Source of the DNA: an uncultured Bacteroidales bacterium
GTDB taxonomy: Bacteria > Bacteroidota > Bacteroidia > Bacteroidales > Muribaculaceae
Length of the DNA: 52,402 bases
NCBI GenBank assembly: GCA_902792435.1
Contig: CADAZN010000016.1
Coordinates: 1 to 52,402 of the forward strand
Direction: 5' to 3'
This document shows, in pieces, positions 43,447-51,823 of the stretch (within the stretch, counting starts at the first letter, position 1; every line of letters begins with the position of its first letter). The notes under the pieces were generated by a model. That model was not told where the DNA came from. It did not search any database and was given only the letters and a program-made list of their open reading frames with translations. A program made the position numbers and the translations under genes.

Positions 43447-44987
43447 TTGCTCGACAGAGTGACAATGGGGATGAGCATTTCTTCCATCGAGATGCCGCCA
43501 TGCTGGAAGGTGTCGCGGAAGTATTGCACATAGTAGTTATAGTTGTTAGGATAAGCAAAGAAATCGCGGTTGTGCGCAAAAATGTAGGTCGATGCCACAT
43601 TAGGACTAGGCAGTCCCACCTTGCGTGGGTTCTTGATTTCAAACACTTGTTTGGGATTGTAGCTCAAGTTTTTGCTAACCTTGTAGCGCAAGTTGGTGTT
43701 AGTGTTGCGGTCGCCAATCACCTTCACAGCATTGTCAACCTTGATGGTTCCATGGTCGGTTGTAATGACCACCTTGGCACCACGTTGTGCAATCTGTTTG
43801 AAAATCTCGAATGCATAAGAGTTCTTGAACCACGACACAGTGAGCGAGCGGTAGGCCTCGTCGGTATTGGCGAGCTCACGAATCATCTTCGACTCGGTGC
43901 GAGAGTGTGACATCATGTCAACAAAGTTAAACACCATAACGTTCAAATCGTTCTTCTCGAGAGCCGAGAAGTTCTGCAATATTCTCTCGCCGGCTGCCGA
44001 ATCGTTGAGCTTGTTGTAAGAAAACTTATAGGGCTTGCGATATCGCTCGAGAATGGTCCTCACCAGCGGCTCCTCGTTCACATTCTTGCCTTCCTCCTCG
44101 TCCTCGTCGACCCACAAGTCGGGGAACATCTTCTCAATGTCGACTGGCAGCAGTCCCGAGAATATGGAGTTGCGGGCATATTGTGTTGCCGTGGGCAAAA
44201 TAGAAGTGTAAAGGCCGTCCTCATCGATGTTGAAATAGTCGCTAAGCAAGGGGCTGATGGTCTTCCACTGGTCGAGCCTGAAGTTATCGATAACGATGAA
44301 GAACACTTTCTCCCCCTTGTCGAGAAGCGGGAACACGCGGGTCTTGAAGAGTTCATCGCTTCGAAGTGGATGCTTGTCGTTGGTAAACCAATTCTCGTAA
44401 TGACGCCTAACAAACTTGGCAAACATGCCATTGGCCTCGGTCTTCTGCATCTTGAGCATCTCGACCATGCTGGTATCGGCAGTGGTAAGAGTCAGCTCCC
44501 AGCGCACGAGTGTGGCATACAGCTCATACCAGTCGTCAATGGTGCTGGCCTGAGATATCATCTGGCTTATCTTCATGAACTCCTGCTGATAGTCGCTGGT
44601 GGCCTTTTGTGCCACAAGAGCCTCGCTATGAAGATTCTTCTTGATGGAGAGCAAAATCTGCATGGGGTTGACGGGCTTGATAAGGTAGTCGGCAATTTGG
44701 CTACCAATGGCCTGGTTCATGATGTTCTCCTCCTCGCTCTTGGTAATCATGATGACAGGAACATTGGGCTGCGAGATTTTAATGTGCTGCAGCGCCTCGA
44801 GCCCGCTAATGCCCGGCATGTTCTCATCAAGGATGATGAGGTTGTAGTTCTGCGTGCTTATGGCGTCGAGCGCATCGCGCCCATTGGTAACAGTGTCGAC
44901 CTCATATCCCTTGTTCTTGAGGAAAAGTATGTGTGGCTTGAGGAGATCTATCTCATCGTCGGCCCATAAAATCAGTTCTTTGCTCAT
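43443..44987 (-). CDS. porX: PorX: response regulator with PglZ-type effector, type IX secretion regulator
   Basis: 514 residues. The N-terminal receiver domain has the phospho-Asp in IILDENMPGISG (about residue 54), VIMITKSEEE and DYLIKPVNP. After a helical linker, a C-terminal alkaline-phosphatase-fold PglZ domain is seen (VFFIVIDNFRLDQW, NSIFSGLLP, VVITTDHGTIKV). This exact architecture defines PorX, partner of the kinase PorY and of sigma factor SigP in controlling type IX secretion; its PglZ domain is a zinc phosphodiesterase acting on oligonucleotides. PorY is not in the window. It is divergent from the beta-lactamase-fold gene. Confidence 0.93.
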   Translation of the reverse strand: MSKELILWADDEIDLLKPHILFLKNKGYEVDTVTNGRDALDAISTQNYNLIILDENMPGISGLEALQHIKISQPNVPVIMITKSEEENIMNQAIGSQIADYLIKPVNPMQILLSIKKNLHSEALVAQKATSDYQQEFMKISQMISQASTIDDWYELYATLVRWELTLTTADTSMVEMLKMQKTEANGMFAKFVRRHYENWFTNDKHPLRSDELFKTRVFPLLDKGEKVFFIVIDNFRLDQWKTISPLLSDYFNIDEDGLYTSILPTATQYARNSIFSGLLPVDIEKMFPDLWVDEDEEEGKNVNEEPLVRTILERYRKPYKFSYNKLNDSAAGERILQNFSALEKNDLNVMVFNFVDMMSHSRTESKMIRELANTDEAYRSLTVSWFKNSYAFEIFKQIAQRGAKVVITTDHGTIKVDNAVKVIGDRNTNTNLRYKVSKNLSYNPKQVFEIKNPRKVGLPSPNVASTYIFAHNRDFFAYPNNYNYYVQYFRDTFQHGGISMEEMLIPIVTLSSK

Positions 44988-45007
44988 AAGTTTATTGTTT
45001 TATGTCA

Positions 45008-45015
45008 CAAAGATA
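45008..45015 (-). promoter_or_regulatory. Candidate -7 box for porX
   Basis: The minus strand reads TATCTTTG (TAnnTTTG), about 20 bp before the porX start; the -33 position lacks TTTG. Confidence 0.45.
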
Positions 45016-45069
45016 ATGATTTATTGTGAACTAAAAAAGTTAGAAAGTGTGAACATCAAAAATTTTAAG

Positions 45070-45077
45070 TATATTTG
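45070..45077 (+). promoter_or_regulatory. Candidate -7 box for the beta-lactamase-fold hydrolase
   Basis: TATATTTG (TAnnTTTG), 22 bp before the start codon at 45100. No clear TTTG at -33. Confidence 0.45.
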
Positions 45078-45099
45078 CAACATAAAATACCAATTAATA

Positions 45100-46344
45100 A
45101 TGAAAGCAAAAATAAAGATTACACTGATAATTGCAATAGCGTTAGGATGCGTTATGGGCGCAAGTGCTAAAAGAGTTAAGAGAAACATCAACAAGCAGGT
45201 AAACCTCAAGCAAGTGGAGGCGCGCCTAGACTCGGTGATGCAGTCGCATTACGACCCACAGTCGCCAGGCGCTGCGTTGCTCATAGCCAAGAACGGCAAG
45301 GCTATCTATGACAAGGGCATCGGCATAGCCGACATGGCTACTGGCGAGAAAATCGACGGCAACACCGCATTCAACATCGCCAGCATCAGCAAGCAATTCA
45401 CCGCCATTGGAGCCCTGAAGATGCAAGAAATGGGACTGATTAACCTCAACAATAGCGTAGCAAGCTATTTCCCCGAACTCAAGCACGACATCTGGAAGAA
45501 GATAAAACTGAGCCATCTGCTCAGCCACAGTTCGGGAGTGCCCGACGCCCGTCCTCGCGGCGACCGCAACTTCATGCTCACTGCCACCGACGAGCAGAGC
45601 GTCCAGTACATGAAAGACCTCACTGAGCTGCACTTCGAGCCAGGCACCAATTACGAGTACATCAACCCTACTTTCGACCTGTTCTATTTCCTCGTAGAGA
45701 ATAAAACTGGAATGAAATTCGTTGATTTCCAAAAGAAATACCTCTTTGACCGCGCTGGGATGAAAAATGTGCAGTATTTCACTCCTGAAGCAAAGATAGC
45801 GCACATGGCTCACGGCTACATCGTTAACGAGGATGCCGAGGTGAGTGGCAGCGACAGCGACTATGCCAAGAAGCGCGAGAAGGTAGCCAACGACTATGTC
45901 GACGGCAAGGGGGTGCACTGGGCCGAGTGCGACTACGGCGAGGAGACATTCTTTGCCACCAAGGCCGACGGCGGCATCTACACCACCGCCCACGATTTCC
46001 TAAAGTGGGAGAACGCACTGAGCCGCAATATCCTCGTGAAGAAATCGTCAAAGCGCCAAGCCTACACTCCACACACCATGGTCACCGGCAGCAAGTGGAG
46101 CGGCTACCAAAACCGCGACAACACATGGTATGGCTATGGCTGGTTTATCGACAAGACTCCCGGCCGTGAAGTAAAAATCTACCACACTGGCGACAACGGC
46201 GGATTCCAAGCCTATGCCGCAAAATACGAGCGCAGCCGTGTCAACGTCATCATGCTCGAAAACCAAAACACCGTCGACCGCTGGAAACTCCAACTCGAAA
46301 TCGAGAAAATCCTGCGTGAAGAAGGCGTTCTTTCAGACAAGTAA
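45100..46344 (+). CDS. Secreted serine hydrolase of the beta-lactamase (class C/penicillin-binding) family
   Basis: 414 residues from the Met at 45100 (MKAKIKITLIIAIALGCVMGASA, a signal peptide); the open frame extends 82 codons upstream into the antisense of porX and is not used. Active-site motifs: SISK (S-x-x-K, about 98-101), YIN (Y-x-N) in EYINPTF, and HTGDNGGF (HxG). The N-terminal region after the signal is basic. Family members include peptidases, esterases and true beta-lactamases, so resistance should not be assumed. It is probably transcribed alone. Confidence 0.9.
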   Translation: MKAKIKITLIIAIALGCVMGASAKRVKRNINKQVNLKQVEARLDSVMQSHYDPQSPGAALLIAKNGKAIYDKGIGIADMATGEKIDGNTAFNIASISKQFTAIGALKMQEMGLINLNNSVASYFPELKHDIWKKIKLSHLLSHSSGVPDARPRGDRNFMLTATDEQSVQYMKDLTELHFEPGTNYEYINPTFDLFYFLVENKTGMKFVDFQKKYLFDRAGMKNVQYFTPEAKIAHMAHGYIVNEDAEVSGSDSDYAKKREKVANDYVDGKGVHWAECDYGEETFFATKADGGIYTTAHDFLKWENALSRNILVKKSSKRQAYTPHTMVTGSKWSGYQNRDNTWYGYGWFIDKTPGREVKIYHTGDNGGFQAYAAKYERSRVNVIMLENQNTVDRWKLQLEIEKILREEGVLSDK

Positions 46345-46445
46345 GGATTTTTTGTACTTTTTCAGACCTCAAACATTATCATTTTTTTCGCTAGTAAAAG
46401 GAGACAAATAGAAGCTTGCCTCCTTTTTTCTGTTGCTTTTTTCGT

Positions 46446-46484
46446 TTTTTGTGCAACATTTTATACCTCTGGTTGCGTCTAAAG
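46446..46484 (+). promoter_or_regulatory. ECF-sigma-like promoter, copy 1
   Basis: GTTTTTTGTGCAACATTTT (starting 46444) and TTGCGTCTAA (46473-46482) lie 36-50 bp before the start at 46518. A very similar pair precedes the next gene at 47033-47068. The layout, a TGCAAC -35 and GCGTCTAA -10, is like that of ECF sigma promoters. Confidence 0.65.
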
Positions 46485-46517
46485 CAAAACAATAGGTATA
46501 ACATTAAATTTAAAGTC

Positions 46518-46856
46518 ATGAAGAAAATTTCAATTTCAGCAATTTGCTTAGTACTTTTCCTCGCTTTTTGTTACGCAACAAGTGGTCATTTACATTTGCC
46601 TGGTCATGGCAATGTGGAAAAACAGAACCTTAGAGAAGCAGTAATAAACCATGTTTCTTCAACACTCTCTAATGACGAAAAGGTTGAGTTTGTCGGAAAC
46701 TCAGGCAATGACTATTTCAAAGAAGATGGTGAAGCTCGCTTCTCTACCAATGTCTCATATTACGTTGTTTCGCCTAATGGCTCAAAAGTGAAGCACACAT
46801 CCCATATCATCACTAACGATGACCGAGACAAAATAATAGAATGGAAAGACCTATAA
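46518..46856 (+). CDS. Small secreted protein of unknown function
   Basis: 112 residues from the Met at 46518 (MKKISISAICLVLFLAFCYA, a signal peptide, possibly a lipobox with Cys18). The mature part is mixed alpha-beta: LREAVINHVSSTLSNDEKVEF, then FSTNVSYYVVSPNGSKVKHT and IITNDDRDKIIEWKDL. No family is recognised. The upstream in-frame extension of 34 codons overlaps the ECF-like promoter and is not used. It shares this promoter type with the head-GIN gene 241 bp downstream. Confidence 0.7.
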   Translation: MKKISISAICLVLFLAFCYATSGHLHLPGHGNVEKQNLREAVINHVSSTLSNDEKVEFVGNSGNDYFKEDGEARFSTNVSYYVVSPNGSKVKHTSHIITNDDRDKIIEWKDL

Positions 46857-47032
46857 ATTTTGTCTTCTAAGATTACAACACTACTCCATTATTTTGCGGT
46901 AAGAAAAACGCAGAATTATGGAGTTAAATTTTAATAGTGTAGAGACTATCGCCAACCATCGTTTTTGCAAAAAATCGGACAAAAAGGACCTAACATTTTG
47001 TTCGAGATTGGCTTTTTCTTGCTGTTTTTTGT

Positions 47033-47068
47033 TTTTTGTGCAACATTTTGGCATGTTTTTGCGTCTAA
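47033..47068 (+). promoter_or_regulatory. ECF-sigma-like promoter, copy 2
   Basis: tttttgtgcaacatttt followed by ttgcgtctaa (47059-47068), 30 bp before the head-GIN start at 47098. The -35-like part is identical to copy 1 over 19 bases; the spacer is one base shorter. Confidence 0.65.
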
Positions 47069-47097
47069 CGACAAAACGAACAAAAACAACAACAGCT

Positions 47098-47820
47098 ATG
47101 AAAAATTTCAAGACTATTGCAATCGCTTTATTCGCGTCAATTTTATTAAGCTCATGCGTGGTAATTCCAGGCAAAATTTCACAACACAAAACCGAAGTGA
47201 GCGAGTTGAACACCGAGGCATCGGTGAAAGACTTTAGCGGCATCAGCGTCGCAGGGGCAATGAATGTTGTCTTAAATCAAGGTGAAAAAAACTGTGTTCT
47301 TATTAAAGGCAATGACAAGGATATACTTGACAAGATTGTCATCTATGTCAAAGACAACACTTTGAACATTGAAAGCAAGAAGAAATTTTTGGGATTTTAC
47401 GATTCCATTAATTGGGAAGATATCACGATTTATGTAACAACGCCCAACATCGAATCGATCGAGCTGGCCGGCTCAGGAAATATTACTTCAGAAAAATCCA
47501 TTACTGCCGACAATGTCAATGTTGAAATAGCTGGTTCTGGTGACATCAATATATCAAATGCCTTCACTTGCAACTCGCTCGTCGTTGAAGTGGCAGGGTC
47601 GGGAAACGTAAGTTTTGACCAGCTCAAAGCCAATCGCCTGAGAACGTCGATTGCCGGTTCGGGCGACGTGTCCTATAATAATATGGAGGTCACAAACGCA
47701 TCTAGCGAGATTGCCGGTTCGGGCAACATAATCATGAAAGGCAAAGCTTCACACCACTCCGAGAACGTTCTCGGCACTGGAAACGTCGACACCTCAGGGC
47801 TAACCTCGATGGTTCTTTAA
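47098..47820 (+). CDS. Head-GIN domain (DUF2807) lipoprotein
   Basis: 240 residues from the Met at 47098 (MKNFKTIAIALFASILLSSC, lipobox Cys20). The body is a right-handed beta-helix-like repeat rich in AGSGNI and AGSGDI words (IELAGSGNIT, VEIAGSGDINI, VEVAGSGNVSF, IAGSGDVSY), typical of the head-GIN/autotransporter-adhesin-like family. Function unknown, often envelope associated. An upstream frame of 60 codons overlaps the ECF-like promoter and is not used. Its promoter copy and the sigma gene downstream suggest stress or surface control. Confidence 0.85.
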   Translation: MKNFKTIAIALFASILLSSCVVIPGKISQHKTEVSELNTEASVKDFSGISVAGAMNVVLNQGEKNCVLIKGNDKDILDKIVIYVKDNTLNIESKKKFLGFYDSINWEDITIYVTTPNIESIELAGSGNITSEKSITADNVNVEIAGSGDINISNAFTCNSLVVEVAGSGNVSFDQLKANRLRTSIAGSGDVSYNNMEVTNASSEIAGSGNIIMKGKASHHSENVLGTGNVDTSGLTSMVL

Positions 47821-47885
47821 GCGGGATAAAATGAAATTCATTACACTCTTGAAAAGTAGAAAAAATCCTCAATAAAGCTTTAATT

Positions 47886-47909
47886 ACCACGGCTAGCCGT
47901 GGTTTTTTT
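47886..47909 (+). terminator. Perfect-palindrome terminator after the head-GIN gene
   Basis: accacggctagccgtggt is a perfect 18-base palindrome followed by seven T. It stands 65 bp past the head-GIN stop. Confidence 0.9.
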
Positions 47910-47936
47910 GTTTATCAAAATCTTGATTAAAATTAG

Positions 47937-47944
47937 TATCTTTG
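47937..47944 (+). promoter_or_regulatory. Candidate -7 box for the sigma/anti-sigma/receptor operon
   Basis: TATCTTTG (TAnnTTTG), 57 bp before the ECF sigma start at 48001. The nearest TTTG is 26 nt upstream, slightly too far. The sigma gene thus seems to use the housekeeping form rather than the ECF-like one. Confidence 0.45.
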
Positions 47945-48000
47945 AAAAAAAGTGTACTTTTGTGGTTTAGTAAATCGGTTTCTATGTGTATATATAGTGT

Positions 48001-48513
48001 ATGACACAACGAGAACGACAAGTTGAGCAGCTCTTTAAGCAGCTCTTTAAGCTGCATTATCGTGCGATGTATAGGCTGGCCAGCATACTGCTGCACGATG
48101 ATGACGAGAGCAAAGACATTGTGCACGATGTCTTTGCCAGGCTACTTGTGGAGCAAGTGGAGCTAAATGAAGACACCGCTCAATCCTATCTATTATTAAG
48201 CGTGCGCAATAGGTGCCTTAATGCGATTCGCAATCGAAAAATCCATGAGCAAGTACACCAATATTTGCTACCTGTCGATGAGGTGGAACAGACTTCACCC
48301 GAAGATCTTGAGAGCAAAATTGACATGCTCAAAGTGGGCATCAACGAGTTATTCCCTCCCATATGCCAGGAGATAATACGTCTCCATTTCACCGATGGTT
48401 TGTCTTTCCGTGTAATAGCAAAGCGAATGGGTGTGAGCGAAACCACCATCTACAAGCACTTGCGCAACGCACTTGACCAATTACGTCAAACACTTAAAAA
48501 AGCAGAGCAATGA
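48001..48513 (+). CDS. ECF-family RNA polymerase sigma factor (FecI-like)
   Basis: 170 residues. Region 2 is visible (LFKLHYRAMYRLASILLHDDDESKDIVHDVFARLL, split here as LHYRAMYRLASILLHDD and DIVHDVFARLL, about 17-57). Region 4 has a helix-turn-helix (SFRVIAKRMGVSETTIYKHL, about 137-156). The missing region 3 and small size define the ECF group. It overlaps the FecR-type gene by 4 bp (stop at 48513, next start at 48510), so expression is coupled. In FecI/FecR systems it is held by the anti-sigma and released by a signal from a TonB receptor. Confidence 0.93.
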   Translation: MTQRERQVEQLFKQLFKLHYRAMYRLASILLHDDDESKDIVHDVFARLLVEQVELNEDTAQSYLLLSVRNRCLNAIRNRKIHEQVHQYLLPVDEVEQTSPEDLESKIDMLKVGINELFPPICQEIIRLHFTDGLSFRVIAKRMGVSETTIYKHLRNALDQLRQTLKKAEQ

Positions 48514-49289
48514 ACAAGACCGATTTACTGTTCCAGATGCTGGAAAATCCAGATCAATACAGCGAGGCACAGTGGCAAGACATTCTTGCCGATGACGAAT
48601 GCCATGAGCTCTATGCGCTGATGGCAAAGACAAAAAGTGCCACCCAATCGTCGCAAATAACTGACGATGAAATTGATGCTGAGTGGCAACGCTTGATTCA
48701 GTCTAAGCAAAACCATGCAGCAGTGATTCCATTATGGCGCAAGATTGCCGCTGCTGCGGCTATCATGATTGCATTGTTTGGGTTCACCTATGCAGCCATT
48801 CGCACTGGATTCTTTGGAGTTGAAAAGATAATAACTTCAAAAGAGACTCCCCATAAGGTGGAGAATGTAGACTCTGTTGCCACTAAAGACAATGAAGCAA
48901 TAACTCAAGAAATCTCACAAGATTCTGAAGAAAACGTCAAAGAAAGCACTGAAGAAGTACCTGTCAAAGCTGAACCTCGTCTCTATGACAATGTACCACT
49001 GGAACAGATATTAACCGACCTCTCGGCATACTACCATGTGGATGTTGAGTATAGTTCTGAAGATGTGCGATCTTTGCGTTTATATTACCAATGGGAACCC
49101 GAATACTCGCTGGATAAAGTCATTGATATGTTGTCAAATTTCGAGGCGTTCAGCATCCACCTAGAGGGAAACAAACTGATTGTTGAATCATCGTGCAAGG
49201 TGAGCGCAGTGCCGAGCTTGCTTGAGCAATGCCGAACCGCCGCCGATGTTGCGCGGAGCGAATCATCATCACAGGAGGGCAAGCAATGA
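48510..49289 (+). CDS. FecR-type anti-sigma factor with DUF4974 domain
   Basis: 259 residues. The N-terminal cytoplasmic part binds sigma; the transmembrane helix is KIAAAAAIMIALFGFTYAAI (about 77-96). An acidic Glu/Ser/Thr linker leads to a C-terminal DUF4974 (STN-like) domain (YDNVPLEQILTDLSAYYHVDV, about 157-177, and EAFSIHLEGNKLIVESS). The layout is of the SusCD/FecR family. It overlaps sigma by 4 bp and the receptor by ATGA (49286-49289), so the three are translated as a unit. Confidence 0.9.
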   Translation: MNKTDLLFQMLENPDQYSEAQWQDILADDECHELYALMAKTKSATQSSQITDDEIDAEWQRLIQSKQNHAAVIPLWRKIAAAAAIMIALFGFTYAAIRTGFFGVEKIITSKETPHKVENVDSVATKDNEAITQEISQDSEENVKESTEEVPVKAEPRLYDNVPLEQILTDLSAYYHVDVEYSSEDVRSLRLYYQWEPEYSLDKVIDMLSNFEAFSIHLEGNKLIVESSCKVSAVPSLLEQCRTAADVARSESSSQEGKQ

Positions 49290-51697
49290 AAAGATTATTG
49301 ATTAAGCAAACCACCAAACACAAGATTGTGTTCATCTATAATGAGCTTGAGGACTTCAAGGTAACAACTTCGGTTCACAACAAGTCAGTGCCCGAGGCAA
49401 TCAAGCAACTCATTGGATTCTATCCCATTCGCATGACCCAGAGCAGCGATGAAATTTATGTAGAGTGCACGCACAAGAGCAACCGCCATCTCACGGGCAA
49501 AGTTGTTGACGAGAAAGGCTTGCCCCTGGAGTTTGCCGACGTGCGACTGCTTAACCCTTCAGACTCCTCTTACATCACTGGTGGCGTGACCAATGCCAGC
49601 GGCATATTCGTAATCCCACTCGACAAATCACAGGTAATAGCCAAGTTCAGTTACATAGGTTACAAACCAGTCTATAAGCTCTGCTCACGTGAAAATGTGG
49701 GCACCATCCAACTGCAAATCGAAGCAACCCAACTAGGCGAAGTGACCGTGAAAGGAGAGCGAATCTTCTCAAGAACTGAGAATGGGCATCTCATATATAA
49801 CATGCCTATGTTACTGCAAGTTATGCCAGCCGATAATGCCTACGACGCAATCACCCGCATTCCAGGTGTAGCAGATTATAATGGCAGCATTACATTCTCA
49901 GGGCAAACGGTTACCCTCATTATCAACGGCAAAGCAACCACTCTCACTGCTGAGCAAGTGATAGAACGATTGAAACAGATGCCTGCTGAAATGCTGGCAA
50001 AAGCCGAGTTAATGCCCTCGGCACCACCAAAATACCATGTTCGAGGTATGGCGATTAACATCATCACCAAGGACTTTGCCGGCACAAATCAGTTCTCAGG
50101 GCAATTAAATGCTGGCATAAAACAACACAAATACACAAGCGGAAGTGCTGGTGGCAGCTTTATCTATAATCATGGCAAATTAAGTTTAGATGCATCTTAC
50201 ACTTTTACAGGTGGCACGGGCTATGGCCAAGCCGAGCACAAAGCAAACCACCCGTTAGGTGACACGCGTGTGCCATATAGTGACAGAATCACACAACGAA
50301 GCGATGGCACTAATCATCAATACCACATAGGTATGGATTATGCTTTTGCCGAAAATCACCGCTTAGGTACGACCTATACTGGCGAATGGAACGGTACCAA
50401 GTCAACTAACACTACTACAGGCACAGCCAACTCCACCCAACACTCCACTGAGCACGACTATATGCACAACGTGGATATCAATTATAACCTCCCGTTTGGT
50501 TTGCAATTGAGCGCGTCTTATACTAACTATCAGAACCCGCGCACCCAGAACCTAGAAGGTGTGATGTATGACACCAACCGAAACCTCTATGTTGACAGCC
50601 GTCAGAAAGTTGGCAAATGGCTCTTTACTGCCGACCAGACCCATGTATTGAAAAACGGTTGGGAACTCAACTATGGCGGCAAGGCGCAGTTCACCAATAA
50701 CAATAGCTATCAAACTACACTTGATGAAAACCATCAGCCCATTGCCGATGCCACCTCTCACGTTGATTACAACGAGCGCATTCTCAATGCCTATGCTGGT
50801 TTCAGCAAGCAGATTGGCGAATCGCTGAGCCTTGATGCATCACTAACCGCCGAGCAATACCACGCCACCAAGTGGAACGAGTGGCGCGTTTATCCTCAGT
50901 TTAATGCCATGTGGAACATCAACTCTAAGAACTTACTTAATCTCTCTTTCAGTAGCGAAGCAGTATATCCCTCCTACTGGAGCACCATGAGCAGCATTTA
51001 TTATTCATCGGTATATACTGAGATTTGGGGCAATCCCGACCTGAAACCAATGTCGAGCTATAACCTGAACCTCATGTGGCAATTTAACCGTAAATACTCT
51101 CTCTCGGCTTTTGCAATGTTTGAACCCGACTATTTTGTCCAACTGCCTTATCAACCTAACGACCGCATGGCAGTCATAATGAAGGAAACAAACTTTGACT
51201 ACTCCAACAACTATGGAGTGACGGCTACGGCGCAATTCGCCGTTGGCAATTGGCTTAATGGCAATGTGAGCGCGACAGGCCTTTATCGTCATGACAAGAG
51301 CAACAACTTCTTTGACTTGCCTTTTGATCGCACATTTCTCTCGGCCATCATCAGAGGAACTGCTGTAGTCAAGCTATCACAGCGACACAACATTCAGTTC
51401 GTTTTCAACCCATTCTTTCAGTCGAAAGCTATTCAGGGCGTGTATGACATTGACCCACTACTCAGCTTAAATGCTTCACTGCGCTGGACTTCCAATAACG
51501 GAAAATGGAGTGTGATTGCAAAGGGCAACAACATTCTCAACAACCACATCACCACACGTTCAAAACAGGGAAACCAAGACTATGATTTGAAACTCTGGAT
51601 GAACTACGCCAATGCCTCACTCACTGTTATCTATCGCATTGGCAGCTACAAAGAGAAAAAGCGAAAAGAGGTAGACACATCTCGCATGGGTTACTAA
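49286..51697 (+). CDS. TonB-dependent receptor with STN and carboxypeptidase-like domains, no visible signal peptide
   Basis: 803 residues from the Met at 49286, which overlaps the FecR stop (ATGA). It begins MKRLLIKQTTKHKIVFIYNE, going straight into an STN domain (VTTSVHNKSVPEAIKQLIGFYPI). A carboxypeptidase-regulatory-like domain (LTGKVVDEKGLPLEFADVRL), a plug (NAYDAITRIPGVADYNGS, VTLIINGKATTLTAEQV) and a barrel (INYNLPFGLQLSASYTNYQN; YASLTVIYRIGSY near the end) follow. No signal peptide is seen in this or the longer frame from 49229. Either a deletion removed it or a start is missed. STN presence with FecI/FecR indicates a signalling receptor; the ligand is unknown. Confidence 0.85.
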   Translation: MKRLLIKQTTKHKIVFIYNELEDFKVTTSVHNKSVPEAIKQLIGFYPIRMTQSSDEIYVECTHKSNRHLTGKVVDEKGLPLEFADVRLLNPSDSSYITGGVTNASGIFVIPLDKSQVIAKFSYIGYKPVYKLCSRENVGTIQLQIEATQLGEVTVKGERIFSRTENGHLIYNMPMLLQVMPADNAYDAITRIPGVADYNGSITFSGQTVTLIINGKATTLTAEQVIERLKQMPAEMLAKAELMPSAPPKYHVRGMAINIITKDFAGTNQFSGQLNAGIKQHKYTSGSAGGSFIYNHGKLSLDASYTFTGGTGYGQAEHKANHPLGDTRVPYSDRITQRSDGTNHQYHIGMDYAFAENHRLGTTYTGEWNGTKSTNTTTGTANSTQHSTEHDYMHNVDINYNLPFGLQLSASYTNYQNPRTQNLEGVMYDTNRNLYVDSRQKVGKWLFTADQTHVLKNGWELNYGGKAQFTNNNSYQTTLDENHQPIADATSHVDYNERILNAYAGFSKQIGESLSLDASLTAEQYHATKWNEWRVYPQFNAMWNINSKNLLNLSFSSEAVYPSYWSTMSSIYYSSVYTEIWGNPDLKPMSSYNLNLMWQFNRKYSLSAFAMFEPDYFVQLPYQPNDRMAVIMKETNFDYSNNYGVTATAQFAVGNWLNGNVSATGLYRHDKSNNFFDLPFDRTFLSAIIRGTAVVKLSQRHNIQFVFNPFFQSKAIQGVYDIDPLLSLNASLRWTSNNGKWSVIAKGNNILNNHITTRSKQGNQDYDLKLWMNYANASLTVIYRIGSYKEKKRKEVDTSRMGY

Positions 51698-51770
51698 ATT
51701 CTCCCTTTTGAAATATATTGTTTTTCTCAAGAACCTTGACTTAAATCAAGTTTTTTGAAAAAAGACGTGT

Positions 51771-51803
51771 TTTGTTGCCGCATTTAGAGGAAGATTGCGT
51801 CTT
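51771..51803 (+). promoter_or_regulatory. ECF-sigma-like promoter, weaker copy 3
   Basis: tttgttgccgcattt is followed by ttgcgtctt (51795-51803), 20 bp before the second receptor start. It shares TTGCGTCT and CATTT with copies 1 and 2 but its -35 is degenerate and its spacer is one or two bases shorter. Confidence 0.45.
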
Positions 51804-51823
51804 CCAATTATAATGTGTATAAT

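Noticed and set aside
44854-45099. 82-codon upstream extension of the beta-lactamase-fold gene
   Set aside because: It is antisense to the porX start and encodes no family sequence; a signal peptide begins at 45100 with a -7 box before it.
45100-46344. Antibiotic-resistance beta-lactamase
   Set aside because: The SxxK, YxN and HxG motifs are shared by esterases and peptidases of this fold; nothing points to resistance.
46918-47097. 60-codon upstream extension of the head-GIN gene
   Set aside because: It spans the ECF-like promoter; the lipoprotein signal starts at 47098.
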